Shown: positions 39,199 to 54,928 of the stretch, in pieces
Position numbering within the stretch: position 1 is the first letter of the stretch
How the letters are laid out: each line of letters opens with the position of its first letter
Origin: Hydractinia symbiolongicarpus
Taxonomy: Eukaryota; Cnidaria; Hydrozoa; Anthoathecata; Hydractiniidae
Assembly: GCF_029227915.1 (NCBI RefSeq)
Contig: NC_079883.1
Location: 7,564,001-7,628,000 of the forward strand
Length of the DNA stretch: 64,000 nucleotides
Direction of reading: 5' to 3'
Made by a program: the position numbers and the translations under genes
The notes under the pieces: model-generated
Databases searched by the model: none
What the model was told of the DNA's origin: nothing
The model's input: only the letters and a program-made list of their open reading frames with translations

Positions 39199-39603
39199 AT
39201 GTCTGACGCAGCAGCTAAAGGAGGAAAACAGGCACCTAAAGTAGCCAAGAAAGGTGAAAAAAGAGCCGGCAAAAAAGGAGGAAAGATTGGTGGAACTGGT
39301 GAAAAGAAACGCAAGAGAAAGAGAAAGGAAAGTTATGCTATTTACATCTACAATGTTTTGAAACAAGTTCACCCAGATGTCGGAGTTTCAAGCAAAGCTA
39401 TGAGCATCATGAACTCATTTGTCAACGACATCTTTGAGCGCATTGCTTCCGAAGCTTCGCGTTTGGCTCTTCAAAACAAAAAGTCGACCATCTCTTCTCG
39501 TGAAATTCAAACCGCAGTACGTCTTCTCTTGCCTGGAGAACTTGCAAAACACGCAGTCAGTGAAGGAACAAAAGCCGTCACAAAATACACAAGCAGCAAG
39601 TAA
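39199..39603 (+). CDS. H2B: Histone H2B, unit 7
   Basis: Protein identical to unit 1. Stem-loop at 39627-39642. Confidence 0.99.
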   Translation: MSDAAAKGGKQAPKVAKKGEKRAGKKGGKIGGTGEKKRKRKRKESYAIYIYNVLKQVHPDVGVSSKAMSIMNSFVNDIFERIASEASRLALQNKKSTISSREIQTAVRLLLPGELAKHAVSEGTKAVTKYTSSK

Positions 39604-40063
39604 ACCAACGTCTACCAAACACAAACGGTCTTTTTTAAGACCACACATCTTTAAAAAAACATTTACTTGGCGTCACTACAAGTTAACCGAAGTTAATAAA
39701 ACTTCTAAATAATGTGCTTAAGAACACTAGCCTACATTTAAAATACTTCCCCATGTGTGTGTGGATTAGCTTCACTTTTCATACGTATTATTAGCTGTAC
39801 TTGCAGAAAAGACAAGTACATTGATCCATGTTATTGCTTACATTTAACTTAACCCAGCTTTTCACGGAAACACTCCCAGGCAAATTAACCCTACAAAGTA
39901 TTTCTAAATTTTTTTTGTGTCATATATGACATAGTATCGTATAGCAATAAATGTAACTGTGACAAGACTTTACACATTGTGTAATTTGGAAGCGTGCACA
40001 AAGTAATGTTTTAAAAGATTTGTGGCTATAAAAATAGCCGTTTTTGTTGAGCAATGACAACGC

Positions 40064-40420
<357 letters not shown>

Positions 40421-40898
40421 TTAACAGAATTCAGACAGCTTTAAAAAGAGGCCATAAAATTACCTACTGCTCGTGGAAACACCCTAATTAACCAATAGAG
40501 TTGCGTCATTACAAAATGTTCCGAACATTTTGTACATTTTTTTAAGTAAAACTGTAGTTTTTTTAAAAATTCGTGGTCTTAATGTTTCAGTAAGGCAATA
40601 AATTTGGCATCGTTGGAATTCGCCAAACCTTCTGCTACTTACTAAAAAAAAAAAAAGTCAAAAGCTTTTGTGTATCAGAAGATACAGCCGTTTTCCCGTA
40701 GCCAAAAAACACAGATTTTATAAAAATGTTAAAGTAATGAGCGTAATGTCATTATGCAGCCAATCAGAAATTACTTTCTTAGCACCAATCAAATGGTTTG
40801 TTTTGAACCTTAGCTGTCAATCAATATGAGAAATAAAACTTTGGCGCGATAGTGCATTTTAGACCGTCTTGTGTATCCGTACTACATCGACTTCTTAA

Positions 40899-41312
<414 letters not shown>

Positions 41313-41673
41313 GCATCTTACCAAACAAAAAACGGCTATTTTTATAGCCACACATCCATAAAAAATATTACGGCTAGCTTTTTATATCAAACTTTGTCCT
41401 GCTTTCTGTTTAAATTTTATGCTACATAAAAATTTTATGCTACATAAAGTTTGACAATGTTAAAAATATGAAGGGCAAGAAAAGTAAAAGCAAGAAAATA
41501 AGAAATTTAAAAACGAAAATACTTAAACTTAGGGAATCTAATCTTAAATTTACTCTTTTTTAACTGTTTAAGTGACTTAAACAAGTTTAACTTTGTACCA
41601 AGATAATGTTTTTTTGTAAATGTGTGGCTATAAAAATAGCCGTTTGTTAATGTAATAGCCAGATACACACAAA

Positions 41674-42225
41674 TTATTTTTTTGCGGTCTTCTTTGCTGC
41701 CTTTTTGGGAGTCTTTTTGACCTTCTTTGCTGCAGGTTTTTTAGCAACAGGCTTCTTTGTGGGTTTCTTAGCTGCTGGTTTCTTAGCCGAGGCTTTCTTT
41801 GTGGCAGGCTTCTTTGCTGCTTTCTTTGGCGTGCTCTTCTTTGCTGGCTTCTTTTTTGGTGTACTTTTCTTTGCAGTAGGCTTCTTTGCCGTTGGCTTTT
41901 TTGCTGCGGCCTTTTTCTTAGGTTTTTCTTTTTTTACCTGACCTAGCTTGAATGATCCAGAAGCACCAGTGCCTTTAGTTTGAATCAAATCGCCTGATGT
42001 TACTCCTCGTTTAAGAGCCATTTTCAGATGATGATCTGAGTTTTCAGCAACTTTGTAATTTGCATGAATATATTTTGTAATAGCTTGGCGAGATGAACCA
42101 CCGCGTTCCTTTAGGGTAGCGATAGCAGCCTTGATCATGTCCACATATTTAGGGTGATCAGCTGTCTTCTTTGCAGCAGGTTTCTTCTTGGGTGCGATTT
42201 TCTTTGGAGAAGCTGCTTCACTCAT
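41674..42225 (-). CDS. H1: Histone H1, unit 8
   Basis: Protein identical to unit 1. Stem-loop at 41626-41641. Confidence 0.97.
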   Translation of the reverse strand: MSEAASPKKIAPKKKPAAKKTADHPKYVDMIKAAIATLKERGGSSRQAITKYIHANYKVAENSDHHLKMALKRGVTSGDLIQTKGTGASGSFKLGQVKKEKPKKKAAAKKPTAKKPTAKKSTPKKKPAKKSTPKKAAKKPATKKASAKKPAAKKPTKKPVAKKPAAKKVKKTPKKAAKKTAKK

Positions 42226-42804
42226 TTTTAATGTTTTCTTACAACAATCCAACGATAAACGATGCTTGTTATCACAGTAGAAGTATACTAAACATTACCG
42301 TGTAAATGAGATATAATTTAAGACGGTGCGAAGTATGCGGACGTAAAAGTACCACTCCCGGGAATTGATTTGGCGCGAAAACAGAAATGTGTGTTTCTGT
42401 ACATCGTATAATGTCCGTTTTGGGTGCCGCGACTATGCGAAAGCATGTTAATTTTTATTTGTAGTACGACGCAATAGTCTGCAAGAGAAGCTGCTGGAGT
42501 TTGAGGTCTTCAGCATTACATCTAGTCTGTTAATTTGGGCTTCTTCCGCGCTCGTGTTAGGATTTTCATAAAGCGTTCTTTGGTTTGCGTTGCGTATGTC
42601 GGCCTACATCATCGACACGGCCTGTTTCCGGCTATTAGGAGCAATTCATATATTGGGCACTGCGTTTCGACTTTTTTATTAGACCACAGTAAAAAAATTC
42701 ACTCACAGAAGTCCCTTTCTTTCATGGCTACAAACACGAAGAATTCTGTCGTAAGTAAAACGAATGCGCAAGCCAAAATGACGATGGGGCGAAGTCATAA
42801 GCAT

Positions 42805-42877
42805 GGCCCTGTGGCCCAATGGATAAGGCATCTGACTACGAATCAGGGGATTCCAGGTTCGACTCCTGGCAGGGTCG
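42805..42877 (+). tRNA. trnR-ACG: tRNA-Arg (ACG), unit 8
   Basis: Same gene as unit 1; anticodon at 42838-42840. Confidence 0.97.
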
Positions 42878-43199
42878 CACTGTCGCATTTCGGCTGCATG
42901 GTCTACTGTGTAACGCGCGCGCACGTTCTGGCGTAATGCGTTGATAAACGGAATGTACGCAGACATATTGGAAAGTAATATCACGCACTTAGTATCGTCG
43001 CCTTTGTTAGCATTCATGTAAGTTACCATCCACTCGCTACAGTCGCTCTCCATCCTACGGCTAAATCAACAGCCGTGATTTTTACTATGTCGCCGTCCAT
43101 CCGTACGCGGTGACAGTTGTAAGCTTTACAGTAACGTGACATGCTCCACAAGCAGTTACGGTGTGTGGACGATGCCTATCATGGCAACGCTTGTTCTTT

Positions 43200-43372
43200 A
43201 TCGCTTCTCGGCCTAATGGCTAAGATCAAGTGTAGTATCTGTTCTTATCAGTTTAATATCTGGTAGGCCATTCTCTGAATGGTCAGTATATTAATCTGAT
43301 TTTTGGCCTTGGGTCATGGAGGTGGATTCATTCACGCCGTGACCACGGGTTGCCTTGGTGTTGCACTATTAC
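43200..43372 (+). ncRNA. U2: U2 snRNA, unit 8, 3' end in gap
   Basis: The first 173 nt are present, including the Sm site at 43299-43306 and stem-loop III. The sequence runs into N within stem-loop IV. The truncation is an assembly effect, not a mutation. Confidence 0.93.
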
Positions 43373-43872
43373 NNNNNNNNNNNNNNNNNNNNNNNNNNNN
43401 NNNNNNNNNNNNNNNNNNNNNNNNNNNNNNNNNNNNNNNNNNNNNNNNNNNNNNNNNNNNNNNNNNNNNNNNNNNNNNNNNNNNNNNNNNNNNNNNNNNN
43501 NNNNNNNNNNNNNNNNNNNNNNNNNNNNNNNNNNNNNNNNNNNNNNNNNNNNNNNNNNNNNNNNNNNNNNNNNNNNNNNNNNNNNNNNNNNNNNNNNNNN
43601 NNNNNNNNNNNNNNNNNNNNNNNNNNNNNNNNNNNNNNNNNNNNNNNNNNNNNNNNNNNNNNNNNNNNNNNNNNNNNNNNNNNNNNNNNNNNNNNNNNNN
43701 NNNNNNNNNNNNNNNNNNNNNNNNNNNNNNNNNNNNNNNNNNNNNNNNNNNNNNNNNNNNNNNNNNNNNNNNNNNNNNNNNNNNNNNNNNNNNNNNNNNN
43801 NNNNNNNNNNNNNNNNNNNNNNNNNNNNNNNNNNNNNNNNNNNNNNNNNNNNNNNNNNNNNNNNNNNNNNNN
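43373..43872. other. Assembly gap (500 N)
   Basis: Exactly 500 unknown bases, a typical placeholder size. The flanks are unit position 3442 on the left and 322 on the right, so the real missing length is 2731 bp or that plus any multiple of 5852. Frames read through the N run have no meaning. Confidence 0.98.
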
Positions 43873-44041
<169 letters not shown>

Positions 44042-44519
44042 TTAACAGAATTCAGACAGCTTTAAAAAGAGGCCATAAAATTACCTACTGCTCGTGGAAA
44101 CACCCTAATTAACCAATAGAGTTGCGTCATTACAAAATGTTCCGAACATTTTGTACATTTTTTTAAGTAAAACTGTAGTTTTTTTAAAAATTCGTGGTCT
44201 TAATGTTTCAGTAAGGCAATAAATTTGGCATCGTTGGAATTCGCCAAACCTTCTGCTACTTACTAAAAAAAAAAAAAGTCAAAAGCTTTTGTGTATCAGA
44301 AGATACAGCCGTTTTCCCGTAGCCAAAAAACACAGATTTTATAAAAATGTTAAAGTAATGAGCGTAATGTCATTATGCAGCCAATCAGAAATTACTTTCT
44401 TAGCACCAATCAAATGGTTTGTTTTGAACCTTAGCTGTCAATCAATATGAGAAATAAAACTTTGGCGCGATAGTGCATTTTAGACCGTCTTGTGTATCCG
44501 TACTACATCGACTTCTTAA

Positions 44520-44933
<414 letters not shown>

Positions 44934-45294
44934 GCATCTTACCAAACAAAAAACGGCTATTTTTATAGCCACACATCCATAAAAAATATTACGGCTAGCT
45001 TTTTATATCAAACTTTGTCCTGCTTTCTGTTTAAATTTTATGCTACATAAAAATTTTATGCTACATAAAGTTTGACAATGTTAAAAATATGAAGGGCAAG
45101 AAAAGTAAAAGCAAGAAAATAAGAAATTTAAAAACGAAAATACTTAAACTTAGGGAATCTAATCTTAAATTTACTCTTTTTTAACTGTTTAAGTGACTTA
45201 AACAAGTTTAACTTTGTACCAAGATAATGTTTTTTTGTAAATGTGTGGCTATAAAAATAGCCGTTTGTTAATGTAATAGCCAGATACACACAAA

Positions 45295-45846
45295 TTATTT
45301 TTTTGCGGTCTTCTTTGCTGCCTTTTTGGGAGTCTTTTTGACCTTCTTTGCTGCAGGTTTTTTAGCAACAGGCTTCTTTGTGGGTTTCTTAGCTGCTGGT
45401 TTCTTAGCCGAGGCTTTCTTTGTGGCAGGCTTCTTTGCTGCTTTCTTTGGCGTGCTCTTCTTTGCTGGCTTCTTTTTTGGTGTACTTTTCTTTGCAGTAG
45501 GCTTCTTTGCCGTTGGCTTTTTTGCTGCGGCCTTTTTCTTAGGTTTTTCTTTTTTTACCTGACCTAGCTTGAATGATCCAGAAGCACCAGTGCCTTTAGT
45601 TTGAATCAAATCGCCTGATGTTACTCCTCGTTTAAGAGCCATTTTCAGATGATGATCTGAGTTTTCAGCAACTTTGTAATTTGCATGAATATATTTTGTA
45701 ATAGCTTGGCGAGATGAACCACCGCGTTCCTTTAGGGTAGCGATAGCAGCCTTGATCATGTCCACATATTTAGGGTGATCAGCTGTCTTCTTTGCAGCAG
45801 GTTTCTTCTTGGGTGCGATTTTCTTTGGAGAAGCTGCTTCACTCAT
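45295..45846 (-). CDS. H1: Histone H1, unit 9
   Basis: Protein identical to unit 1. Stem-loop at 45247-45262. Confidence 0.97.
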   Translation of the reverse strand: MSEAASPKKIAPKKKPAAKKTADHPKYVDMIKAAIATLKERGGSSRQAITKYIHANYKVAENSDHHLKMALKRGVTSGDLIQTKGTGASGSFKLGQVKKEKPKKKAAAKKPTAKKPTAKKSTPKKKPAKKSTPKKAAKKPATKKASAKKPAAKKPTKKPVAKKPAAKKVKKTPKKAAKKTAKK

Positions 45847-46425
45847 TTTTAATGTTTTCTTACAACAATCCAACGATAAACGATGCTTGTTATCACAGTA
45901 GAAGTATACTAAACATTACCGTGTAAATGAGATATAATTTAAGACGGTGCGAAGTATGCGGACGTAAAAGTACCACTCCCGGGAATTGATTTGGCGCGAA
46001 AACAGAAATGTGTGTTTCTGTACATCGTATAATGTCCGTTTTGGGTGCCGCGACTATGCGAAAGCATGTTAATTTTTATTTGTAGTACGACGCAATAGTC
46101 TGCAAGAGAAGCTGCTGGAGTTTGAGGTCTTCAGCATTACATCTAGTCTGTTAATTTGGGCTTCTTCCGCGCTCGTGTTAGGATTTTCATAAAGCGTTCT
46201 TTGGTTTGCGTTGCGTATGTCGGCCTACATCATCGACACGGCCTGTTTCCGGCTATTAGGAGCAATTCATATATTGGGCACTGCGTTTCGACTTTTTTAT
46301 TAGACCACAGTAAAAAAATTCACTCACAGAAGTCCCTTTCTTTCATGGCTACAAACACGAAGAATTCTGTCGTAAGTAAAACGAATGCGCAAGCCAAAAT
46401 GACGATGGGGCGAAGTCATAAGCAT

Positions 46426-46498
46426 GGCCCTGTGGCCCAATGGATAAGGCATCTGACTACGAATCAGGGGATTCCAGGTTCGACTCCTGGCAGGGTCG
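46426..46498 (+). tRNA. trnR-ACG: tRNA-Arg (ACG), unit 9
   Basis: Same gene as unit 1; anticodon at 46459-46461. Confidence 0.97.
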
Positions 46499-46820
46499 CA
46501 CTGTCGCATTTCGGCTGCATGGTCTACTGTGTAACGCGCGCGCACGTTCTGGCGTAATGCGTTGATAAACGGAATGTACGCAGACATATTGGAAAGTAAT
46601 ATCACGCACTTAGTATCGTCGCCTTTGTTAGCATTCATGTAAGTTACCATCCACTCGCTACAGTCGCTCTCCATCCTACGGCTAAATCAACAGCCGTGAT
46701 TTTTACTATGTCGCCGTCCATCCGTACGCGGTGACAGTTGTAAGCTTTACAGTAACGTGACATGCTCCACAAGCAGTTACGGTGTGTGGACGATGCCTAT
46801 CATGGCAACGCTTGTTCTTT

Positions 46821-47005
46821 ATCGCTTCTCGGCCTAATGGCTAAGATCAAGTGTAGTATCTGTTCTTATCAGTTTAATATCTGGTAGGCCATTCTCTGAA
46901 TGGTCAGTATATTAATCTGATTTTTGGCCTTGGGTCATGGAGGTGGATTCATTCACGCCGTGACCACGGGTTGCCTTGGTGTTGCACTATTACCGATGGC
47001 GGCCC
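46821..47005 (+). ncRNA. U2: U2 snRNA, unit 9
   Basis: Same sequence as unit 1; Sm site at 46920-46927. Confidence 0.96.
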
Positions 47006-47197
47006 ACATAAGCAATAAAAGAATAATAGCAGTCCTCTTTCCGACGGCACTCTGCATAGTCTACGGCGGGAACAAAACGCGTACACTGGGGGAGAATACA
47101 GCCTATGCCCCGCGACACGGCAGTTTATAACACACTCAAGCCACAAGCATTAACAAACTTTGAAGGGTACCCTCATGCTACGGTGCAGTTCCAACTC

Positions 47198-47363
47198 ATA
47201 CTTACCTGACGGGGAAGTAAAGACTGATCAATGAGGGTTTTCTTCCAGAGTGAGGCTCTTGCATTGCACTACGCTTGGGCTGACCTCTGCGATTACTGCA
47301 AACGTCAGTAACTCGACCGTACAATTTCTGGTAGTGGGGGCCTGCGTCCGCGCTCGCCCCCTC
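47198..47363 (+). ncRNA. U1: U1 snRNA, unit 9
   Basis: Same sequence as unit 1; Sm site at 47323-47331. Confidence 0.97.
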
Positions 47364-47689
47364 CTTAAGTCAAAATGAATGAGCTTAGAAAAGTTGCGCG
47401 GCCAAATGTCGGTGGTGACTTAAACGCTAAGGTAAAACCTCGCTTGGCTGTTACGAAACGTGATTGCGATATAAGTCCTCGGAAGGCGGCGGAATTTTAT
47501 TTTATTTGCCATTCCGTCAGGGTTATTGGATGATCGGCAATAGATCGAGTTTGTATGCATTTGAAAGCTCTTTTTTCTCGTACTATCACCTGAAAATGTC
47601 GTAGGAAAATGTCATAGGAAACACTTTCAACAACCGCCACGTTCCTTAATTGTTATAACAAGAAATATATCACAGCAAATGAAAATGAA

Positions 47690-47809
47690 AAGCCTACGAC
47701 ACCGGGAGTTCCCAGGCGGTCCCCCATCCAAGTACTATCCCGGCCCGACGATGCTTAACTTCCGTGATCAGACGAGAACGGGTGTGTTCATCGTGGTATG
47801 GCCGTAGAC
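47690..47809 (-). rRNA. 5S: 5S rRNA, unit 9
   Basis: Same 120-nt gene and terminator as unit 1. Confidence 0.98.
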
Positions 47810-48006
47810 ATTAGTAGGTGCAAATACGTGCAATTTATTTTGACGTTGTGATCAAATTTTTTTATTTAATTTCTTTGAGTTACTTAGGACAAGGCGTATG
47901 CATGGATTATCTATTAGACTTTAAGGTTATAGTTTTGTGAAAAAAACAATGTTTTTTTAAAGATGTGTGGCTATAAAAATAGCCGTTGTTTTCTGAGTGT
48001 AGCGGT

Positions 48007-48387
48007 TTACTTCTTCTGTCCTTTGTCGTTCTTCTTTGGGAGTAAGACAGCTTGAATGTTTGGCAAAACACCACCAGCTGCAATGGTTACACCGCTCAAA
48101 AGTTTGTTTAATTCTTCATCATTACGAACAGCCAATTGTAAATGTCTTGGAATAATCCTAGCTTTTTTGTTGTCTCTTGCTGCGTTACCAGCCAACTCCA
48201 ATATCTCAGCAGATAAATATTCCAAGACGGCTGCTAAGTAAACTGGTGCTCCAGATCCAATTCGGTTAGCATAGTGCCCTCTACGAAGGAATCTATGCAC
48301 TCTACCGACTGGAAATTGAAGTCCAGCTCTTGAGGATCTTGTCTTGGCTTTAGCCTTAGCTTTTCCACCTTTTCCACGTCCAGACAT
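48007..48387 (-). CDS. H2A: Histone H2A, unit 9
   Basis: Protein identical to unit 1. Stem-loop at 47969-47984. Confidence 0.99.
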   Translation of the reverse strand: MSGRGKGGKAKAKAKTRSSRAGLQFPVGRVHRFLRRGHYANRIGSGAPVYLAAVLEYLSAEILELAGNAARDNKKARIIPRHLQLAVRNDEELNKLLSGVTIAAGGVLPNIQAVLLPKKNDKGQKK

Positions 48388-48671
48388 AACTGCGATTTGA
48401 TTTGTAAGTTAATACAAAAACGTACGAATATTTAACGTAAGTGTTAACGAAATAAACTTTACTCGTTTTTTCATCATAAAAATAGGATCGAAATCATGTT
48501 TTTTTAACCAATCATAATTAAGTATTAAACAAAAGATTTTTTTTTTAACCAATTAAATTGCGTATCGGCGTTTTCGGATCGAATTCGATCCGATTTTTTT
48601 ACTTATAAACAAAAAGTTTTGACTTGCAGTTTAATGCTTATTTACAAGTTAAGTAGCAAAAATTTTTAACC

Positions 48672-49076
48672 ATGTCTGACGCAGCAGCTAAAGGAGGAAA
48701 ACAGGCACCTAAAGTAGCCAAGAAAGGTGAAAAAAGAGCCGGCAAAAAAGGAGGAAAGATTGGTGGAACTGGTGAAAAGAAACGCAAGAGAAAGAGAAAG
48801 GAAAGTTATGCTATTTACATCTACAATGTTTTGAAACAAGTTCACCCAGATGTCGGAGTTTCAAGCAAAGCTATGAGCATCATGAACTCATTTGTCAACG
48901 ACATCTTTGAGCGCATTGCTTCCGAAGCTTCGCGTTTGGCTCTTCAAAACAAAAAGTCGACCATCTCTTCTCGTGAAATTCAAACCGCAGTACGTCTTCT
49001 CTTGCCTGGAGAACTTGCAAAACACGCAGTCAGTGAAGGAACAAAAGCCGTCACAAAATACACAAGCAGCAAGTAA
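48672..49076 (+). CDS. H2B: Histone H2B, unit 9
   Basis: Protein identical to unit 1. Stem-loop at 49100-49115. Confidence 0.99.
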   Translation: MSDAAAKGGKQAPKVAKKGEKRAGKKGGKIGGTGEKKRKRKRKESYAIYIYNVLKQVHPDVGVSSKAMSIMNSFVNDIFERIASEASRLALQNKKSTISSREIQTAVRLLLPGELAKHAVSEGTKAVTKYTSSK

Positions 49077-49536
49077 ACCAACGTCTACCAAACACAAACG
49101 GTCTTTTTTAAGACCACACATCTTTAAAAAAACATTTACTTGGCGTCACTACAAGTTAACCGAAGTTAATAAAACTTCTAAATAATGTGCTTAAGAACAC
49201 TAGCCTACATTTAAAATACTTCCCCATGTGTGTGTGGATTAGCTTCACTTTTCATACGTATTATTAGCTGTACTTGCAGAAAAGACAAGTACATTGATCC
49301 ATGTTATTGCTTACATTTAACTTAACCCAGCTTTTCACGGAAACACTCCCAGGCAAATTAACCCTACAAAGTATTTCTAAATTTTTTTTGTGTCATATAT
49401 GACATAGTATCGTATAGCAATAAATGTAACTGTGACAAGACTTTACACATTGTGTAATTTGGAAGCGTGCACAAAGTAATGTTTTAAAAGATTTGTGGCT
49501 ATAAAAATAGCCGTTTTTGTTGAGCAATGACAACGC

Positions 49537-49893
<357 letters not shown>

Positions 49894-50371
49894 TTAACAG
49901 AATTCAGACAGCTTTAAAAAGAGGCCATAAAATTACCTACTGCTCGTGGAAACACCCTAATTAACCAATAGAGTTGCGTCATTACAAAATGTTCCGAACA
50001 TTTTGTACATTTTTTTAAGTAAAACTGTAGTTTTTTTAAAAATTCGTGGTCTTAATGTTTCAGTAAGGCAATAAATTTGGCATCGTTGGAATTCGCCAAA
50101 CCTTCTGCTACTTACTAAAAAAAAAAAAAGTCAAAAGCTTTTGTGTATCAGAAGATACAGCCGTTTTCCCGTAGCCAAAAAACACAGATTTTATAAAAAT
50201 GTTAAAGTAATGAGCGTAATGTCATTATGCAGCCAATCAGAAATTACTTTCTTAGCACCAATCAAATGGTTTGTTTTGAACCTTAGCTGTCAATCAATAT
50301 GAGAAATAAAACTTTGGCGCGATAGTGCATTTTAGACCGTCTTGTGTATCCGTACTACATCGACTTCTTAA

Positions 50372-50785
<414 letters not shown>

Positions 50786-51146
50786 GCATCTTACCAAACA
50801 AAAAACGGCTATTTTTATAGCCACACATCCATAAAAAATATTACGGCTAGCTTTTTATATCAAACTTTGTCCTGCTTTCTGTTTAAATTTTATGCTACAT
50901 AAAAATTTTATGCTACATAAAGTTTGACAATGTTAAAAATATGAAGGGCAAGAAAAGTAAAAGCAAGAAAATAAGAAATTTAAAAACGAAAATACTTAAA
51001 CTTAGGGAATCTAATCTTAAATTTACTCTTTTTTAACTGTTTAAGTGACTTAAACAAGTTTAACTTTGTACCAAGATAATGTTTTTTTGTAAATGTGTGG
51101 CTATAAAAATAGCCGTTTGTTAATGTAATAGCCAGATACACACAAA

Positions 51147-51698
51147 TTATTTTTTTGCGGTCTTCTTTGCTGCCTTTTTGGGAGTCTTTTTGACCTTCTT
51201 TGCTGCAGGTTTTTTAGCAACAGGCTTCTTTGTGGGTTTCTTAGCTGCTGGTTTCTTAGCCGAGGCTTTCTTTGTGGCAGGCTTCTTTGCTGCTTTCTTT
51301 GGCGTGCTCTTCTTTGCTGGCTTCTTTTTTGGTGTACTTTTCTTTGCAGTAGGCTTCTTTGCCGTTGGCTTTTTTGCTGCGGCCTTTTTCTTAGGTTTTT
51401 CTTTTTTTACCTGACCTAGCTTGAATGATCCAGAAGCACCAGTGCCTTTAGTTTGAATCAAATCGCCTGATGTTACTCCTCGTTTAAGAGCCATTTTCAG
51501 ATGATGATCTGAGTTTTCAGCAACTTTGTAATTTGCATGAATATATTTTGTAATAGCTTGGCGAGATGAACCACCGCGTTCCTTTAGGGTAGCGATAGCA
51601 GCCTTGATCATGTCCACATATTTAGGGTGATCAGCTGTCTTCTTTGCAGCAGGTTTCTTCTTGGGTGCGATTTTCTTTGGAGAAGCTGCTTCACTCAT
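51147..51698 (-). CDS. H1: Histone H1, unit 10
   Basis: Protein identical to unit 1. Stem-loop at 51099-51114. Confidence 0.97.
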   Translation of the reverse strand: MSEAASPKKIAPKKKPAAKKTADHPKYVDMIKAAIATLKERGGSSRQAITKYIHANYKVAENSDHHLKMALKRGVTSGDLIQTKGTGASGSFKLGQVKKEKPKKKAAAKKPTAKKPTAKKSTPKKKPAKKSTPKKAAKKPATKKASAKKPAAKKPTKKPVAKKPAAKKVKKTPKKAAKKTAKK

Positions 51699-52277
51699 TT
51701 TTAATGTTTTCTTACAACAATCCAACGATAAACGATGCTTGTTATCACAGTAGAAGTATACTAAACATTACCGTGTAAATGAGATATAATTTAAGACGGT
51801 GCGAAGTATGCGGACGTAAAAGTACCACTCCCGGGAATTGATTTGGCGCGAAAACAGAAATGTGTGTTTCTGTACATCGTATAATGTCCGTTTTGGGTGC
51901 CGCGACTATGCGAAAGCATGTTAATTTTTATTTGTAGTACGACGCAATAGTCTGCAAGAGAAGCTGCTGGAGTTTGAGGTCTTCAGCATTACATCTAGTC
52001 TGTTAATTTGGGCTTCTTCCGCGCTCGTGTTAGGATTTTCATAAAGCGTTCTTTGGTTTGCGTTGCGTATGTCGGCCTACATCATCGACACGGCCTGTTT
52101 CCGGCTATTAGGAGCAATTCATATATTGGGCACTGCGTTTCGACTTTTTTATTAGACCACAGTAAAAAAATTCACTCACAGAAGTCCCTTTCTTTCATGG
52201 CTACAAACACGAAGAATTCTGTCGTAAGTAAAACGAATGCGCAAGCCAAAATGACGATGGGGCGAAGTCATAAGCAT

Positions 52278-52350
52278 GGCCCTGTGGCCCAATGGATAAG
52301 GCATCTGACTACGAATCAGGGGATTCCAGGTTCGACTCCTGGCAGGGTCG
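52278..52350 (+). tRNA. trnR-ACG: tRNA-Arg (ACG), unit 10
   Basis: Same gene as unit 1; anticodon at 52311-52313. Confidence 0.97.
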
Positions 52351-52672
52351 CACTGTCGCATTTCGGCTGCATGGTCTACTGTGTAACGCGCGCGCACGTT
52401 CTGGCGTAATGCGTTGATAAACGGAATGTACGCAGACATATTGGAAAGTAATATCACGCACTTAGTATCGTCGCCTTTGTTAGCATTCATGTAAGTTACC
52501 ATCCACTCGCTACAGTCGCTCTCCATCCTACGGCTAAATCAACAGCCGTGATTTTTACTATGTCGCCGTCCATCCGTACGCGGTGACAGTTGTAAGCTTT
52601 ACAGTAACGTGACATGCTCCACAAGCAGTTACGGTGTGTGGACGATGCCTATCATGGCAACGCTTGTTCTTT

Positions 52673-52857
52673 ATCGCTTCTCGGCCTAATGGCTAAGATC
52701 AAGTGTAGTATCTGTTCTTATCAGTTTAATATCTGGTAGGCCATTCTCTGAATGGTCAGTATATTAATCTGATTTTTGGCCTTGGGTCATGGAGGTGGAT
52801 TCATTCACGCCGTGACCACGGGTTGCCTTGGTGTTGCACTATTACCGATGGCGGCCC
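52673..52857 (+). ncRNA. U2: U2 snRNA, unit 10
   Basis: Same sequence as unit 1; Sm site at 52772-52779. Confidence 0.96.
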
Positions 52858-53049
52858 ACATAAGCAATAAAAGAATAATAGCAGTCCTCTTTCCGACGGC
52901 ACTCTGCATAGTCTACGGCGGGAACAAAACGCGTACACTGGGGGAGAATACAGCCTATGCCCCGCGACACGGCAGTTTATAACACACTCAAGCCACAAGC
53001 ATTAACAAACTTTGAAGGGTACCCTCATGCTACGGTGCAGTTCCAACTC

Positions 53050-53215
53050 ATACTTACCTGACGGGGAAGTAAAGACTGATCAATGAGGGTTTTCTTCCAG
53101 AGTGAGGCTCTTGCATTGCACTACGCTTGGGCTGACCTCTGCGATTACTGCAAACGTCAGTAACTCGACCGTACAATTTCTGGTAGTGGGGGCCTGCGTC
53201 CGCGCTCGCCCCCTC
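53050..53215 (+). ncRNA. U1: U1 snRNA, unit 10
   Basis: Same sequence as unit 1; Sm site at 53175-53183. Confidence 0.97.
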
Positions 53216-53541
53216 CTTAAGTCAAAATGAATGAGCTTAGAAAAGTTGCGCGGCCAAATGTCGGTGGTGACTTAAACGCTAAGGTAAAACCTCGCTTGGC
53301 TGTTACGAAACGTGATTGCGATATAAGTCCTCGGAAGGCGGCGGAATTTTATTTTATTTGCCATTCCGTCAGGGTTATTGGATGATCGGCAATAGATCGA
53401 GTTTGTATGCATTTGAAAGCTCTTTTTTCTCGTACTATCACCTGAAAATGTCGTAGGAAAATGTCATAGGAAACACTTTCAACAACCGCCACGTTCCTTA
53501 ATTGTTATAACAAGAAATATATCACAGCAAATGAAAATGAA

Positions 53542-53661
53542 AAGCCTACGACACCGGGAGTTCCCAGGCGGTCCCCCATCCAAGTACTATCCCGGCCCGA
53601 CGATGCTTAACTTCCGTGATCAGACGAGAACGGGTGTGTTCATCGTGGTATGGCCGTAGAC
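53542..53661 (-). rRNA. 5S: 5S rRNA, unit 10
   Basis: Same 120-nt gene and terminator as unit 1. Confidence 0.98.
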
Positions 53662-53858
53662 ATTAGTAGGTGCAAATACGTGCAATTTATTTTGACGTTG
53701 TGATCAAATTTTTTTATTTAATTTCTTTGAGTTACTTAGGACAAGGCGTATGCATGGATTATCTATTAGACTTTAAGGTTATAGTTTTGTGAAAAAAACA
53801 ATGTTTTTTTAAAGATGTGTGGCTATAAAAATAGCCGTTGTTTTCTGAGTGTAGCGGT

Positions 53859-54239
53859 TTACTTCTTCTGTCCTTTGTCGTTCTTCTTTGGGAGTAAGAC
53901 AGCTTGAATGTTTGGCAAAACACCACCAGCTGCAATGGTTACACCGCTCAAAAGTTTGTTTAATTCTTCATCATTACGAACAGCCAATTGTAAATGTCTT
54001 GGAATAATCCTAGCTTTTTTGTTGTCTCTTGCTGCGTTACCAGCCAACTCCAATATCTCAGCAGATAAATATTCCAAGACGGCTGCTAAGTAAACTGGTG
54101 CTCCAGATCCAATTCGGTTAGCATAGTGCCCTCTACGAAGGAATCTATGCACTCTACCGACTGGAAATTGAAGTCCAGCTCTTGAGGATCTTGTCTTGGC
54201 TTTAGCCTTAGCTTTTCCACCTTTTCCACGTCCAGACAT
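53859..54239 (-). CDS. H2A: Histone H2A, unit 10
   Basis: Protein identical to unit 1. Stem-loop at 53821-53836. Confidence 0.99.
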   Translation of the reverse strand: MSGRGKGGKAKAKAKTRSSRAGLQFPVGRVHRFLRRGHYANRIGSGAPVYLAAVLEYLSAEILELAGNAARDNKKARIIPRHLQLAVRNDEELNKLLSGVTIAAGGVLPNIQAVLLPKKNDKGQKK

Positions 54240-54523
54240 AACTGCGATTTGATTTGTAAGTTAATACAAAAACGTACGAATATTTAACGTAAGTGTTAAC
54301 GAAATAAACTTTACTCGTTTTTTCATCATAAAAATAGGATCGAAATCATGTTTTTTTAACCAATCATAATTAAGTATTAAACAAAAGATTTTTTTTTTAA
54401 CCAATTAAATTGCGTATCGGCGTTTTCGGATCGAATTCGATCCGATTTTTTTACTTATAAACAAAAAGTTTTGACTTGCAGTTTAATGCTTATTTACAAG
54501 TTAAGTAGCAAAAATTTTTAACC

Positions 54524-54928
54524 ATGTCTGACGCAGCAGCTAAAGGAGGAAAACAGGCACCTAAAGTAGCCAAGAAAGGTGAAAAAAGAGCCGGCAAAAA
54601 AGGAGGAAAGATTGGTGGAACTGGTGAAAAGAAACGCAAGAGAAAGAGAAAGGAAAGTTATGCTATTTACATCTACAATGTTTTGAAACAAGTTCACCCA
54701 GATGTCGGAGTTTCAAGCAAAGCTATGAGCATCATGAACTCATTTGTCAACGACATCTTTGAGCGCATTGCTTCCGAAGCTTCGCGTTTGGCTCTTCAAA
54801 ACAAAAAGTCGACCATCTCTTCTCGTGAAATTCAAACCGCAGTACGTCTTCTCTTGCCTGGAGAACTTGCAAAACACGCAGTCAGTGAAGGAACAAAAGC
54901 CGTCACAAAATACACAAGCAGCAAGTAA
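54524..54928 (+). CDS. H2B: Histone H2B, unit 10
   Basis: Protein identical to unit 1. Stem-loop at 54952-54967. Confidence 0.99.
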   Translation: MSDAAAKGGKQAPKVAKKGEKRAGKKGGKIGGTGEKKRKRKRKESYAIYIYNVLKQVHPDVGVSSKAMSIMNSFVNDIFERIASEASRLALQNKKSTISSREIQTAVRLLLPGELAKHAVSEGTKAVTKYTSSK

